Part shown: positions 1 through 8,121 of the stretch, piece by piece
Numbering within the stretch: position 1 is the stretch's first letter
Layout of the letters: every line of letters begins with the position of its first letter
NCBI GenBank assembly: GCA_027604185.1
Contig: JADGKB010000001.1
Span: forward strand, 62,001 to 126,000
From: Boothiomyces macroporosus
Lineage: Eukaryota > Chytridiomycota > Chytridiomycetes > Rhizophydiales > Terramycetaceae
DNA length: 64,000 nt
Direction: 5' to 3'
Notes under the pieces: model-generated
The model's input: the letters and a program-made list of their open reading frames with translations, nothing else
What the model was told of the DNA's origin: nothing
Database searches by the model: none
Translations under genes and position numbers: made by a program

Positions 1-578
1 TTCTTCCCTCTTCATCTCTTCCTGCATTTCCAATCTCCTTTGCTCCAACTGTCTTTTAGCCAGTTTCAACATTTCCTGATTTAATCCAACTTTTTTCTTT
101 TCCGCATTATTCGATATTTGCTTTAAAGATGGTTTTTTAATTATTTCAATTTCTATATCGCTTTCATCTGGTTGCGCATCCACTTGGATAAGATGATCAG
201 TTTTGGGTTTAGTATTTACAGGTTCCTCGGCAGCTTCCGGAATGAAATCTGGTTCAACTTTCTTTTGATATTTCTGTAGGAATTTGTTGATGGATAGTTT
301 TGATTTAGCAACCGGAAGTTCCACATGTAATTCTACGTAAATCTGTGAATACCTCTAATAGCTTTTTGGGAAGTAATCTGTGCTTCTATTCTATCCTTTT
401 TCGTTGGACGTTTGGGGACGTTAATGTAATCATAATTACTTTCATCTGACTCATCGCTTAAATACGGCTCTTCTGTTGCTGGAGCAGCTTCATCCTGGAC
501 TTGCGCTTCTTCTTGTTGCTGATCTTGCACCGTTTCTTTTTCCACTTCTTCATCAGAGCTGTCTATTATTTTTCGCAT
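1..578 (-). CDS. Claspin/Mrc1-like replication checkpoint mediator, N-terminal part (cut by window edge)
   Basis: Exons 578..353 and 332..1 on the minus strand, still open at the edge, giving 186 residues. The 20-nt intron gtattcacagatttacgtag joins IRE to LHVELP and restores a long frame. The N-terminus is very acidic (DSSDEE, LSDESDESNYDY), followed by RPTKKDRIEAQ, SQKAIRE, LHVELPVAKSKLSINKFLQKY and a charged helix. This order (acidic tract, basic helix ending in an RE motif, then a short strand leading into SINKFL) resembles the conserved N-terminal block of Mrc1/claspin, which travels with the replisome and passes checkpoint signals to the effector kinase. That is family knowledge. The identification rests on a short low-complexity stretch, and another acidic coiled-coil nuclear protein is possible. 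It diverges from the centrin gene across a promoter that carries a 52-bp duplication. Confidence 0.45.
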
Positions 579-677
579 TGCGATTAGGAAAAAGTTTGAT
601 TTTCGGACATTTAATCATTGGCTCAATCAAATGCGATTGAGAACCAAGTAGGGTGGAATGCTTGGTCTACAATCCGC

Positions 678-781
678 CTTGTCCGAAGCAAGTCTCTTTT
701 GAATCTTGCTAGCACTGATATTAACCCAACTTGTCCGAAGCAAGTCTCTTTTGAATCTTGCTAGCACTGATATTAACCCAA
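678..781. repeat. Perfect 52-bp tandem duplication (two copies)
   Basis: Positions 678-729 and 730-781 are identical, each starting cttgtccgaagcaagtc and ending attaacccaa; a third start (cttgg) follows at 782. The duplication sits in the 296-bp divergent interval between the Mrc1-like gene and centrin, so it doubles any promoter elements in the unit. Perfect identity implies a recent event. Confidence 0.95.
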
Positions 782-874
782 CTTGGCATTCAGGAATATT
801 CCAGTTACTATTATTGTATAGCAACACGATAATCTCCCGTATTTTCTTTTTGCTGTCATTTCATCTTTGCGTGG

Positions 875-1570
875 ATGTCAAGCTTTCTCGCAGTACCAGG
901 CGGAAGCAATCAACAGCAGCAGTCATCAACTGAGCCCGAATTATTATCATCAACAAGATCACTATCAAGAAATTTACCAGCAACACGTTCATTCGTTGCT
1001 TCTAATGGGAGTAGCAGAAGGATCTCTGTAACTAAAAGAAAAAAGATATTTACAAAGGAAGAAAAGAAAGAGATTGAAGGAATATTCAACTTGTTTGATA
1101 CCGATGGTTCAGGGTAAGACTTTACTTACGAGAACTATGGAAACCGCAGAGTTATCCGTGGTACTATGGGCAATGGGATTTCAACCCGAGGTAAATAAAA
1201 CTAAACTAGCCTGGCGAAACAGAGGAAATGGTGGCTGCATTCTTCATGTGTTCTCTGGAAGAGGCTCATGAAAAGTCAATTACAGTAGAAGAATTTGTGG
1301 ATCTGATGGTGGAAAAATTGGTATTAATGGACTAATTTCGCCTACAAGAGATATCTCCCAAGGCCTTCGCCAAAGCTTTCAAATCTACGATGCAGACAAT
1401 AAAGGGTTCATAGTCATGAAGGACATCAAACGCGTATGCAAAGAAATTAATGAATCTGTGTCTGATCAGGATCTAGAAATGATGATGAGCCATAGTATTG
1501 CCAGATTAACCTAGTCGATAAGAGTGGGGATGGGAGCGTAACAATAGACGAGTGGAGTAAATCATTCTAA
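875..1570 (+). CDS. Centrin (EF-hand protein of basal bodies/centrioles)
   Basis: Exons 875..1113, 1133..1190, 1210..1320, 1341..1494 and 1515..1570 encode 205 residues. After a basic, Ser-rich N-terminal extension come EF-hand 1 with loop DTDGSGTMETAEL (about residues 75-87), a degenerate second hand, a third hand YDADNKGFIVMKDI, the segment EINESVSDQDLEMMM, and EF-hand 4 IDKSGDGSVTIDEW. Spacing and the helix between hands match centrin rather than calmodulin. Centrins are basal body and spindle-pole components, so this supports a flagellate life stage. Introns are 19, 19, 20 and 20 nt. The third, 1321..1340, ends in CG instead of AG, yet only its removal joins LMVEKL to PTRDIS in frame. This is described as a separate entry. 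The start is the first ATG that gives the extension; a later start is not excluded. Confidence 0.85.
1321..1340 (+). other. Centrin intron 3 with GT-CG termini
   Basis: The 20-nt sequence gtattaatggactaatttcg must be removed to keep the centrin frame. Its end, actaatttcg, is one base from the normal actaatttag seen in the SMC1 intron at 60552..60571. No GT-AG pair in the vicinity gives a correct frame. It may be a true non-canonical acceptor, a defective allele, or a base error. Confidence 0.6.
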
Positions 1571-1774
1571 ACGTAGTTCGTGTCATGTCCGAATCCTTCT
1601 AACTTATTCCATCGTGGCTAATAAAGAGGCTGATAATCAAAAGGCCAACCTTTTCACTCTTATTCTCACTTTACTCTCACATCGTTTTTTTTCAATTTAA
1701 AAAAAAGTCCACTTTCTGCTAGCCCTAAATTGAATAACCCTCGCTCGCAAAGTAACAACCTTTTTTAATGGTAG

Positions 1775-3121
1775 ATGTCTGGACCAAATTCTGTATCTGA
1801 ACAACAACCCCAGGATGTTAGAACTCTTGCAACTGATTTTGAATTTCCAGAGTCGGCACCAGCATACAGAGGCGACACTTCAGTTACAAATATCGAGTCG
1901 CTGTTGGTGATGGATCTCGACGCTTACAACTATATTTCGGCTTTTCTGTTTGAAGGTATGGGCACGGAAGAAGCAGAAATACAATCCATGGACTTGGGCC
2001 AGAGACAGCAACTATTTCGCAGCTATTTGTTGCAAAGTAAACTATATTTAAGATAGATACACGCTTTTTCGATGTATTAAAGAGACCAGAGCTGCTTCCA
2101 TTGCCAACGTTGAAGCGCTTGAATATAGCCTCTGCATTGTTGGCGATAGAAGAGCTTGCTTCCATCAGAAGAGATTATCAAAATGAACCTGAACTAGAAG
2201 AGGATCAAGCTGAAAATTACATGAAAAACAAGCGCATGGCCAAGAGCTATGAACGACTGGTTGAATTCTTGGCAGGAGACGCACTCACTGTGCAAGAAAA
2301 AGAAGAATCCTTTGTAATTTCCATGATTGTAGAGTTTAAAATTTTGGTAATCCTATTTAATGGTAGCATTTCCTTTCTGATTTAGCTGCTGGTCATTATA
2401 CCGATGGACAATACCAAACTTTTGTTACAGAAACTGCTAGGCAGAATCTTGAAAATATTGTTAATGTAAATATCAGCGATTCGCAAGGCTTTTCTAAAGA
2501 AGCTTTTGGTACACTTAGCCACCAACTAATGCTTCGCAGAACCCAGCTGTTCCAAGCAATTGATGCTGGCGAAGTATCTCTGGATTCTTCAATTTCCATT
2601 CAAACCGAGCAAACACTGCTGAAATGTTTGGTGTCTATTGCAATTGCAGCCAACACTGATATGCTGCCTGTGTTACATCCTGGATATCATGTGCATTCAT
2701 CAAACAGAATCCAACAAATGGCTCGCCAAACTTTGATTTCACTTCGCCATGCCCGCTCTCAAAAGTACTCTTTATTAACATAGTGAAAAACTAGACTCAC
2801 TAGGTATTAACTCAAGAACTATTGCTAAAAAAAGCAAGGCTGCCAGACAAAGAAAAGTATCATCTGAAGGAGGTAGTTTATCCTAATATAGAATTCAAAA
2901 TTGCCCGAAAGAGAAAGGTTTGGACTGATGAAGAGACTGAAGCACTACGAGAAGGAATGGAGCAATTTGGAAACGATTGGGTGACGATTCAAAAGCATTA
3001 CAGCCATATTCTTAAAGACCGTCATCCTGTTAGTTTAAAAGATCGTGCAAGGTCAATGCGAAGGATATTGACTAGAGAAGGAAAGCCCCTGGGTGTGTGG
3101 GAGAATGGATCAGCTCCATAA
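1775..3121 (+). CDS. TRF/Tbf1-like telomere-type Myb DNA-binding protein
   Basis: Exons 1775..2036, 2057..2346, 2367..2764, 2784..2872 and 2892..3121 encode 422 residues, with introns of 20, 20, 19 and 19 nt. The C-terminal Myb/SANT repeat lies at about residues 350-405: RKRKVWTDEETEALREGME, then NDWVTIQKHY, then HPVSLKDRARSMRRIL. The VSLKDRARSM helix corresponds to the telobox signature VDLKDKWRN of TRF1/TRF2/Taz1 and most closely to the QLKDKARNW form of yeast Tbf1. The N-terminal 340 residues are alpha-helical, as expected for a TRF-homology dimerisation region (DLDAYNYISAFLFEG, FDVLKRPELLPLPTLKRLN), but I call that part only by position. Members bind double-stranded telomeric repeats or similar promoter sites; which applies here cannot be told. 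Start chosen at MSGPNSVSE, preceded by stops. Confidence 0.7.
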
Positions 3122-3147
3122 TAAACTAACTTCTTGGTCAATTCATT

Positions 3148-4170
3148 TTGGAATATTTGTCACTATTTAGATTGCAGTGGATGCAGAGGCACGTGTCTAT
3201 TTGCTCCACTTTCAAATACTCTATGAATGTGGAAAAGCAGGTATTACCTTCTGAAATTTGGGACCGAATCTGGCTTTATTGCGATTTGCAAACTACAAAA
3301 GCAACACGAGAATTACAAAGTGACTATGTCAAGAATAGAAGGGCTCTTACTTTTCATGACGCTGCATTCAATGGAAACTTGGAAAATATCAAATGGCTGA
3401 AAGAGAATGGGTGTGCCTGGGATGTTCGAACTTTCAATGGTGCAGCAGTGAATGGAAATTTTGACAATATGAAATGGCTTAAAGAAAATGGCTGTCCTTG
3501 CGATGAAAATACCTTCTACTGGGCAGCAAGGAAAGGAATACTCGAAAATTTGACTTGGTTGAAAGAGAATGGCTGTCCCTGGAGTGTCTGGACATTTAGT
3601 GGTGCAGCAATCAATGGAAATCTGGAAAACATGAAATGGTTAAAGGCAAATGGCTGTCCTTGGGATAGTCAGACATTTTGTGAAGCGGCAAGAGACGGAA
3701 ACTTGGAGAATATGAAATGGTTAAAGGAGAATGAGTGCCCCTGGGATGCAAGTGTGTTTAGGTCTGCAGTTGAACATGGAAAATTGGAAAACATAAAATG
3801 GTTGAAAGATAATGGATGTACATGGGACGAATCCTCATTTTTTATTGCAGCAAAGGGTGGAAACTTGGAAATTATCAAATGGCTGAAAGAGAATGGGTGT
3901 GCCTGGGATGTTCGAACTTTCAATGGTGCAGCAGGTAACGGAAACTTTAAAAACATGAAATGGCTCAAGGAGAATGGATGTCCCTGGAATAAAGAAACGT
4001 TTAAATGGGCTGCGTATAATGGAAATCTGGAGAACATGAAATGGTTGCTAGACAATGGATGTCCATGGGATAGGGAAACTTTCAAATGGGCGGCAGATAC
4101 AGGAAATCTGGAAAACATCCAATGGCTCAAAAGGAATTTAGTTTGGTGGCGAAAGATTTTTTGTAAGTAA
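3148..4170 (+). CDS. WLKENG-type ankyrin-like repeat protein with F-box-like start
   Basis: Single exon of up to 340 residues. The second Met at 3223 (MNVEKQVLPSEIWDRIW) is the likelier start, because LPSEIWDRIWLYCDL resembles the first helix of an F-box. From about residue 80 there are nine full repeats and one partial of exactly 27 residues (81 nt), consensus NGNLENMKWLKENGCPWDxxTF. This is the variant ankyrin repeat common in amoebozoan, some early fungal and giant-virus proteins, thought to mediate protein binding. A 62-nt block at 3387-3448 recurs without change at 3873-3934, exactly six repeats away, indicating recent recombination inside the array. No intron is visible. The closest functional idea is a substrate adaptor for ubiquitination, which is inference only. 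Confidence 0.75.
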   Translation: MEYLSLFRLQWMQRHVSICSTFKYSMNVEKQVLPSEIWDRIWLYCDLQTTKATRELQSDYVKNRRALTFHDAAFNGNLENIKWLKENGCAWDVRTFNGAAVNGNFDNMKWLKENGCPCDENTFYWAARKGILENLTWLKENGCPWSVWTFSGAAINGNLENMKWLKANGCPWDSQTFCEAARDGNLENMKWLKENECPWDASVFRSAVEHGKLENIKWLKDNGCTWDESSFFIAAKGGNLEIIKWLKENGCAWDVRTFNGAAGNGNFKNMKWLKENGCPWNKETFKWAAYNGNLENMKWLLDNGCPWDRETFKWAADTGNLENIQWLKRNLVWWRKIFCK

Positions 4171-4383
4171 ACAGAGTTCCTATGGTTCACTGCGTTAGAT
4201 GCAATGTTCTGATTGAGAAATATTCACGTATTGTTAATAAATGAGTGGATAAAAATACTTGATACCACATTTCCATTTACGAGTGCTATTATATTGGTGA
4301 ATCAGTTGATAGATTCATACGCATTCACTTTGCGACTTTGGTATTTGAGACTGCGATTTCTAAAAGATTCCAAGATACTTTTA

Positions 4384-4995
4384 TTAACATTGTCTAGTCA
4401 TTACATAGTTTGTAATTTCAGTACCATAGACTAGTGATTCCTCCTCTATAACAACAAACCCAAACTTTTTGTAAAACCTTACATTGGCATCTTCCTGAGT
4501 TGTAAGATACACCACATCTCCCTTTGGAATCATTTCCAGCACTTTGTTCATCATCAGAGTTCCAAGGCCGTTTCCTCTAACAGTAGAATCAATGCAAACA
4601 GCTTCCAAAGTCCATACTTTTCCTTGTTTACTGCCCAATTCTTTCCAATGATCGTTAAGTTGACTAAGCCATTTAAAGCTTTGGGATTCGATAAAGAATG
4701 GGACTAGAGCGTATCCAGATACTATGACATCCCATAACGAGACTGCCATGGCTGATTGATCAGGGGTAGCTAGTGCAACATGTCCGATCGGTTTATCACC
4801 ATCTACCAATACAAAGGATTTCGGAAGCATTAGTCTAGCTCTGCATGAAGACAGGTATGGGAAGATTTGATGTCTCTTTTTGTCATTGGGAAATATACTC
4901 TTCCAAAGTGGTGTATCAATAAATGTTCTCTCAACAAGTTTCTGAAAAGCCCTGTCTGTAGTGGATGTAGCTGGAATTAGTTGCAGTGTGGACAT
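4384..4995 (-). CDS. GNAT-family N-acetyltransferase
   Basis: Single exon, 203 residues. The acetyl-CoA binding motif A is clear: WTLEAVCIDSTVRGNGLGTL, with RGNGLG fitting Q/R-x-x-G-x-G/A, followed by helix MMNKVLEMI and motif B NVRFYKKFGFVVIEEE. The N-terminal half has the usual strand-helix pattern (FVLVDGDKPIGHVAL). The overall length is normal for a small GNAT enzyme. The architecture resembles fungal GNAT enzymes of unknown substrate, so no substrate is proposed. The stop codon TAA lies inside TTAATAAAAG, so a polyadenylation hexamer overlaps the stop. The neighbour downstream on the opposite strand is the repeat protein, ending 213 bp away. Confidence 0.8.
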   Translation of the reverse strand: MSTLQLIPATSTTDRAFQKLVERTFIDTPLWKSIFPNDKKRHQIFPYLSSCRARLMLPKSFVLVDGDKPIGHVALATPDQSAMAVSLWDVIVSGYALVPFFIESQSFKWLSQLNDHWKELGSKQGKVWTLEAVCIDSTVRGNGLGTLMMNKVLEMIPKGDVVYLTTQEDANVRFYKKFGFVVIEEESLVYGTEITNYVMTRQC

Positions 4996-5086
4996 TTCTT
5001 ATTCAAAGAAATTGATCCTTTTAAGTTGCTCGGTTATTCCGAGTTCCCCAACAGCTCTAGAGTCAAAGCCTTGAAATGAAGTCGAA

Positions 5087-6220
5087 TTAGTAAATGTTTA
5101 TTCGGTTTGTGAAATCGTTAATTAATGGGTTTTGCAGTTCGCTAATAGTACAGCAACACGCTGCTGCTGGATCCATACTCCCACTTAATGAGCCCAAGTA
5201 ATATTCATTGCCAGGAAAACTATTAGAGTCCCAAGCATACGTACCAACCAGCAATAAATCCTCATCAAGTTTATCAGCCAAATTCCGTTTTGTGGAGATG
5301 ATTTTAATATCTCTCACTTTGGGTGGAAACGCACCATTTATCCATGCAAAGTTAACAGTGTGTATGTATTCAGTACGAGTATCTTTTAATACTTTGACGA
5401 ATTCATCAATAAAGATGCTGGGCTGTTGATCAGAGTATCTCCATACACCCAGCCCCAAACCAGTCACATTCAAATACACCTTTTTTTGATACTCTTTACC
5501 TCTCTCTTCAGCTTCCGCTACTAAAGTCTCAAACGTAATTCGCATTCTTTCTCTGTATCTTTGTTCGCTAAACCCATTCGAGTGCTTTGAAGAATAGACT
5601 GGTTTCCATTCATCTGGTACATCTCCTTTCAGTATAAATCGAGATTCCATTTCATCTGGGTTTTCAAATCTGCTCCCGACTAATCCAACAACAATCCCAA
5701 AGTCTTGATGGCTTTCATCAAATTCGGCGTGGTTAAACTTGTTGCCATTGTTGATGAAATATGTCGGTGTAGACACTCCAACTAGTGCCGAAATAGCCAT
5801 TTCTTCATAAGTCAGGTATTCTTGGATAGGCAACTCTAGAGATCCATGCGGTACATTTTTCCATTCTCTGGTAGTTGGAAGGTACTTGCCATCTAGTTTC
5901 AAAGTGGTATCGGATGGGTTCATAAAGACCAATGGTCGCTTTACAATCAATCGCTTAATCAGATCTTTGCTAGTCATCCCAGCATACAACTGCCTTTCCA
6001 ATAGACTTCCAACCTCTCGTTTGTTTTCCAAAAACTTTTCAATCACTGCAACAGTTTTCCTATGAGTAATAATCCTCGTTCCTTGCGCATGTTTTAATAT
6101 CTCGGAAGAAGGCTTGTATTTTGCAATTGACTGTATTCGGTTTTCGATTGTCTTTACTCTTCCGAGCGCTGGCAGCGAATGAAACTCAATTGATTTCTGT
6201 ACCAGAGATTCGAAGTTCAT
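5087..6220 (-). CDS. DUF4804-type conserved protein
   Basis: Single exon, 377 residues. The central region TYEEMAISALVGVSTPTYFI, then NNGNKFNHAEFDES, DFGIVVGLVGSRFENPDEME, and an upstream GMTSKDLIKRLIVKRPLVFM block resemble the DUF4804 family, scattered through fungi, amoebae and animals and without assigned function. A later segment, KKVYLNVTGLGLGVWRY, reads like the C-terminal half of the same family. There is no signal peptide or membrane span. The family assignment is from memory of the motif pattern and should be confirmed by a profile search. The AATAAA hexamer lies inside the last codons (NRINIY, CGA ATA AAC), so even the coding end may serve as 3-prime signal. No intron is seen. Confidence 0.6.
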   Translation of the reverse strand: MNFESLVQKSIEFHSLPALGRVKTIENRIQSIAKYKPSSEILKHAQGTRIITHRKTVAVIEKFLENKREVGSLLERQLYAGMTSKDLIKRLIVKRPLVFMNPSDTTLKLDGKYLPTTREWKNVPHGSLELPIQEYLTYEEMAISALVGVSTPTYFINNGNKFNHAEFDESHQDFGIVVGLVGSRFENPDEMESRFILKGDVPDEWKPVYSSKHSNGFSEQRYRERMRITFETLVAEAEERGKEYQKKVYLNVTGLGLGVWRYSDQQPSIFIDEFVKVLKDTRTEYIHTVNFAWINGAFPPKVRDIKIISTKRNLADKLDEDLLLVGTYAWDSNSFPGNEYYLGSLSGSMDPAAACCCTISELQNPLINDFTNRINIY

Positions 6221-6728
6221 GTTTGAGAATCTTACTGTTCTTGTGGCTTATGTTTGCTTCCAATCATCCCTAAATACATCTCTTGCGGCTTATTGACTCA
6301 TATGACACTACAGCAAAGAGTGAATAATATCAAATTTCAACTGGCTAACCGCTTTCTGGCTTTCATTTAATTATTCCGCACCAAAGGTCATTCAGTGATT
6401 TTTAATTTCTAGAGGGGTATTCTATTTTATGCGTGTTTCCGTAAATGGAAGCAGTATGTAGTACAAATGAGAACCAATAGAATGACCACAAGTAAACGTT
6501 TTGGAGAGAGATCATTGCAAAATAAATAGATCTAGATCAGTGCAGCACTAACCAGGGTCAGTGTATATCGAGATTTTTAAGCAAAGTCAGATCTCTCCCA
6601 GATGAGAATTTATCCGCATCAAAGAGTGCAAATTGATAGCGATAGATTATTGCTCTAATAGCTATGGAACATTAACCGCTGATTGTTTATCATAAGATAA
6701 CAATATTGTTTTATTCTCTTTATACAAA
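6221..6728. other. Intergenic, 508 bp
   Basis: Between the start of the DUF4804-type gene and the end of Rlp24, both on the minus strand. It should hold the DUF4804 gene promoter and the Rlp24 3-prime end; AATAAA on the minus strand lies about 17 nt past the Rlp24 stop. I found no gene or RNA in it. Confidence 0.5.
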
Positions 6729-7268
6729 TTAAACGAGTTCCATATCGTTACGCTCTTGCTTTTCCAATTTGTGTTCCATAATCTTCTGTTTAATTTCGTC
6801 GCCTTCAACCAATTCGATATTCTTTTGAAGAGCTTTAATGTTCTCTTGCAATTCTCTTTCCTTCTTTCCAGCCATTCTACATTAACAATTATAAACCTAT
6901 TCTTGTAGTGTACTTTTTCTCTCTTTTGTTTGATTTCTTGAACACGCTTGATTGCCTTGAGAGTGGTTTGCATAAGGTCTCTGTCGTAACGAACTGGAAT
7001 ATTTCTGCGCTTTTCAAATTCAAGAGTAGAGTCCTGTGATTAAGAGCAATTACCACTGTCATTTCCTTTCCTGCTGCCCTTCTGAATGCTTTGGTCCACT
7101 TTACTTTTCTAGGATTTCGTTTCATTTTAAAGTTCTTGTGGCATTTGGATCGGCACTGCTGTTAGTTCAATTTACAAATCGAAAGGTCTTTGAATCATTT
7201 CTAACAAACATAATTCCGTGTCCTGGGTAGCAAGTACTAGAGCAAAAGTAGCATTTTTCCAATCTCAT
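6729..7268 (-). CDS. RLP24: Ribosome biogenesis protein Rlp24 (eL24-like)
   Basis: Exons 7268..7176, 7155..7054, 7033..6897 and 6876..6729 encode 159 residues; three introns of 20 nt each. The product reads [19 protein letters not shown], then [72 protein letters not shown] and a basic C-terminal helix ending NDMELV. The CxxC...CxxxC zinc-binding pattern and the [23 protein letters not shown] block are diagnostic. Rlp24 occupies the eL24 site on pre-60S particles and recruits the Drg1/Afg2 ATPase for its own release in the cytoplasm (family knowledge). Length is close to the animal protein (163) and shorter than the yeast one. Because the sequence is so conserved, this gene gives the cleanest proof of the 20-nt introns. 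Confidence 0.95.
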
Positions 7269-7740
7269 GCTTGCTTTACTCGATTAAAAAAGTCAAATTC
7301 TTTTTCAAAAATAAAAAAAAATAAATAACCAAGCCACCGCTTTTGAAATTCACCACCCGAAAAAGTGACCAATCAAAAGAGGTCATGTATCACTCGGAGA
7401 TTAATCATTGGTTGGAATTGGATGCTGTGACCAATAAAATGAATTGTGAACATTAACATTCTAGAATCAACGGACAACTATCAGAATTGTATGGGCAATT
7501 TAGCGATTTGGATAAGAGGGGTTGTACGTACCACCCTAGTTTACCAATTTTGTAATATCGGCCAGTCCATAGTTTTGTATTGACTTTTTCTGCCTAGAAC
7601 ACGGTAAATGTAGGATATTGATCAACCAAGCAAAAAGATTCAAAAGATTTTAATTTGATTGCAATGTCATATGTGTACAGGCTGACCAAAATTCACAGCC
7701 ATCACAAGGGGAACAAAAAGATGTTTCAGAAACCTTTCCA
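7269..7740. other. Divergent intergenic region, 472 bp
   Basis: Separates Rlp24 (minus) from the small plus-strand gene at 7741. It contains A-rich tracts near 7310-7325 and a TTCTAGAA palindrome at 7459. Short 5-prime exons of the plus-strand gene could lie here, since its reading frame is open upstream to about 7665 without an ATG. No other feature recognised. Confidence 0.4.
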
Positions 7741-8094
7741 ATGAAGTACAATCGAAACGATATATCTGATCGTCTAAAGTCACTCTCGCTAAAGCCCAGA
7801 TATCACCATACCCCGTACAAATCAAAGAAATACCCTCTCACGCCATTGACAGTCAGTGAAAAAATCTATCTGGGCAGAGTACCTAAAATAGTAATTACCA
7901 AGCCAATACAGAAAAGTAACTCTGATTCCAATCTTAAAAAGAAGATGATCAAAACAAATTCTTTGGGCGACATTGATCAATTAGGAAAGCAAATGAATGA
8001 CGTGGTTGTTAGCGGATGGAAAGGCACTTTTGATGACAATACCATCGACACACTAGCCTATATAAAAACAAACCTATTCGTTAAAACAATTTGA
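7741..8094 (+). CDS. Small basic protein of unknown function
   Basis: At least 117 residues from the ATG at 7741. The frame remains open upstream (ADQNSQPSQGEQKDVSETFP) without an initiator, so a small 5-prime exon may be missing. The protein is basic and polar (ISDRLKSLSLKPRYHHTPYK, KKYPLTPLTVSEKIYLG) with a C-terminal part VVVSGWKGTFDDNTIDTLAY. I recognise no domain; it looks largely disordered. The stop is two bases before GAATAAATC. It converges with the F-BAR gene, 27 bp away. Expression is uncertain, but the frame is longer than expected by chance in this AT-rich sequence and fits exactly into the gap. Confidence 0.45.
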   Translation: MKYNRNDISDRLKSLSLKPRYHHTPYKSKKYPLTPLTVSEKIYLGRVPKIVITKPIQKSNSDSNLKKKMIKTNSLGDIDQLGKQMNDVVVSGWKGTFDDNTIDTLAYIKTNLFVKTI

Positions 8095-8121
8095 TGAATA
8101 AATCCGTATTTATTTGAAAGT

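Noticed and set aside
875..1570. Centrin as a frame-shifted pseudogene
   Set aside because: All apparent shifts coincide with 19-20 nt intron-like segments, and the joined protein retains intact EF-hands; only one acceptor is abnormal.
3148..4170. Horizontal transfer of the WLKENG repeat gene from a giant virus
   Set aside because: The repeat type is shared with giant viruses and amoebae, but composition matches the neighbours and nothing here gives direction of transfer.
3669..4190. Antisense reading frame opposite the ankyrin-like repeats
   Set aside because: Its periodicity is just the mirror of the 81-bp sense repeats; no domain and no start context.
6221..7740. tRNA or small RNA genes in the larger intergenic regions
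   Set aside because: No cloverleaf-compatible arms with A- and B-box sequences were found by eye; a covariance-model search would be needed to settle it.
7741..8094. Assigning a function to the small basic protein
   Set aside because: No domain or convincing motif; possible missing 5-prime exon makes any guess unsafe.
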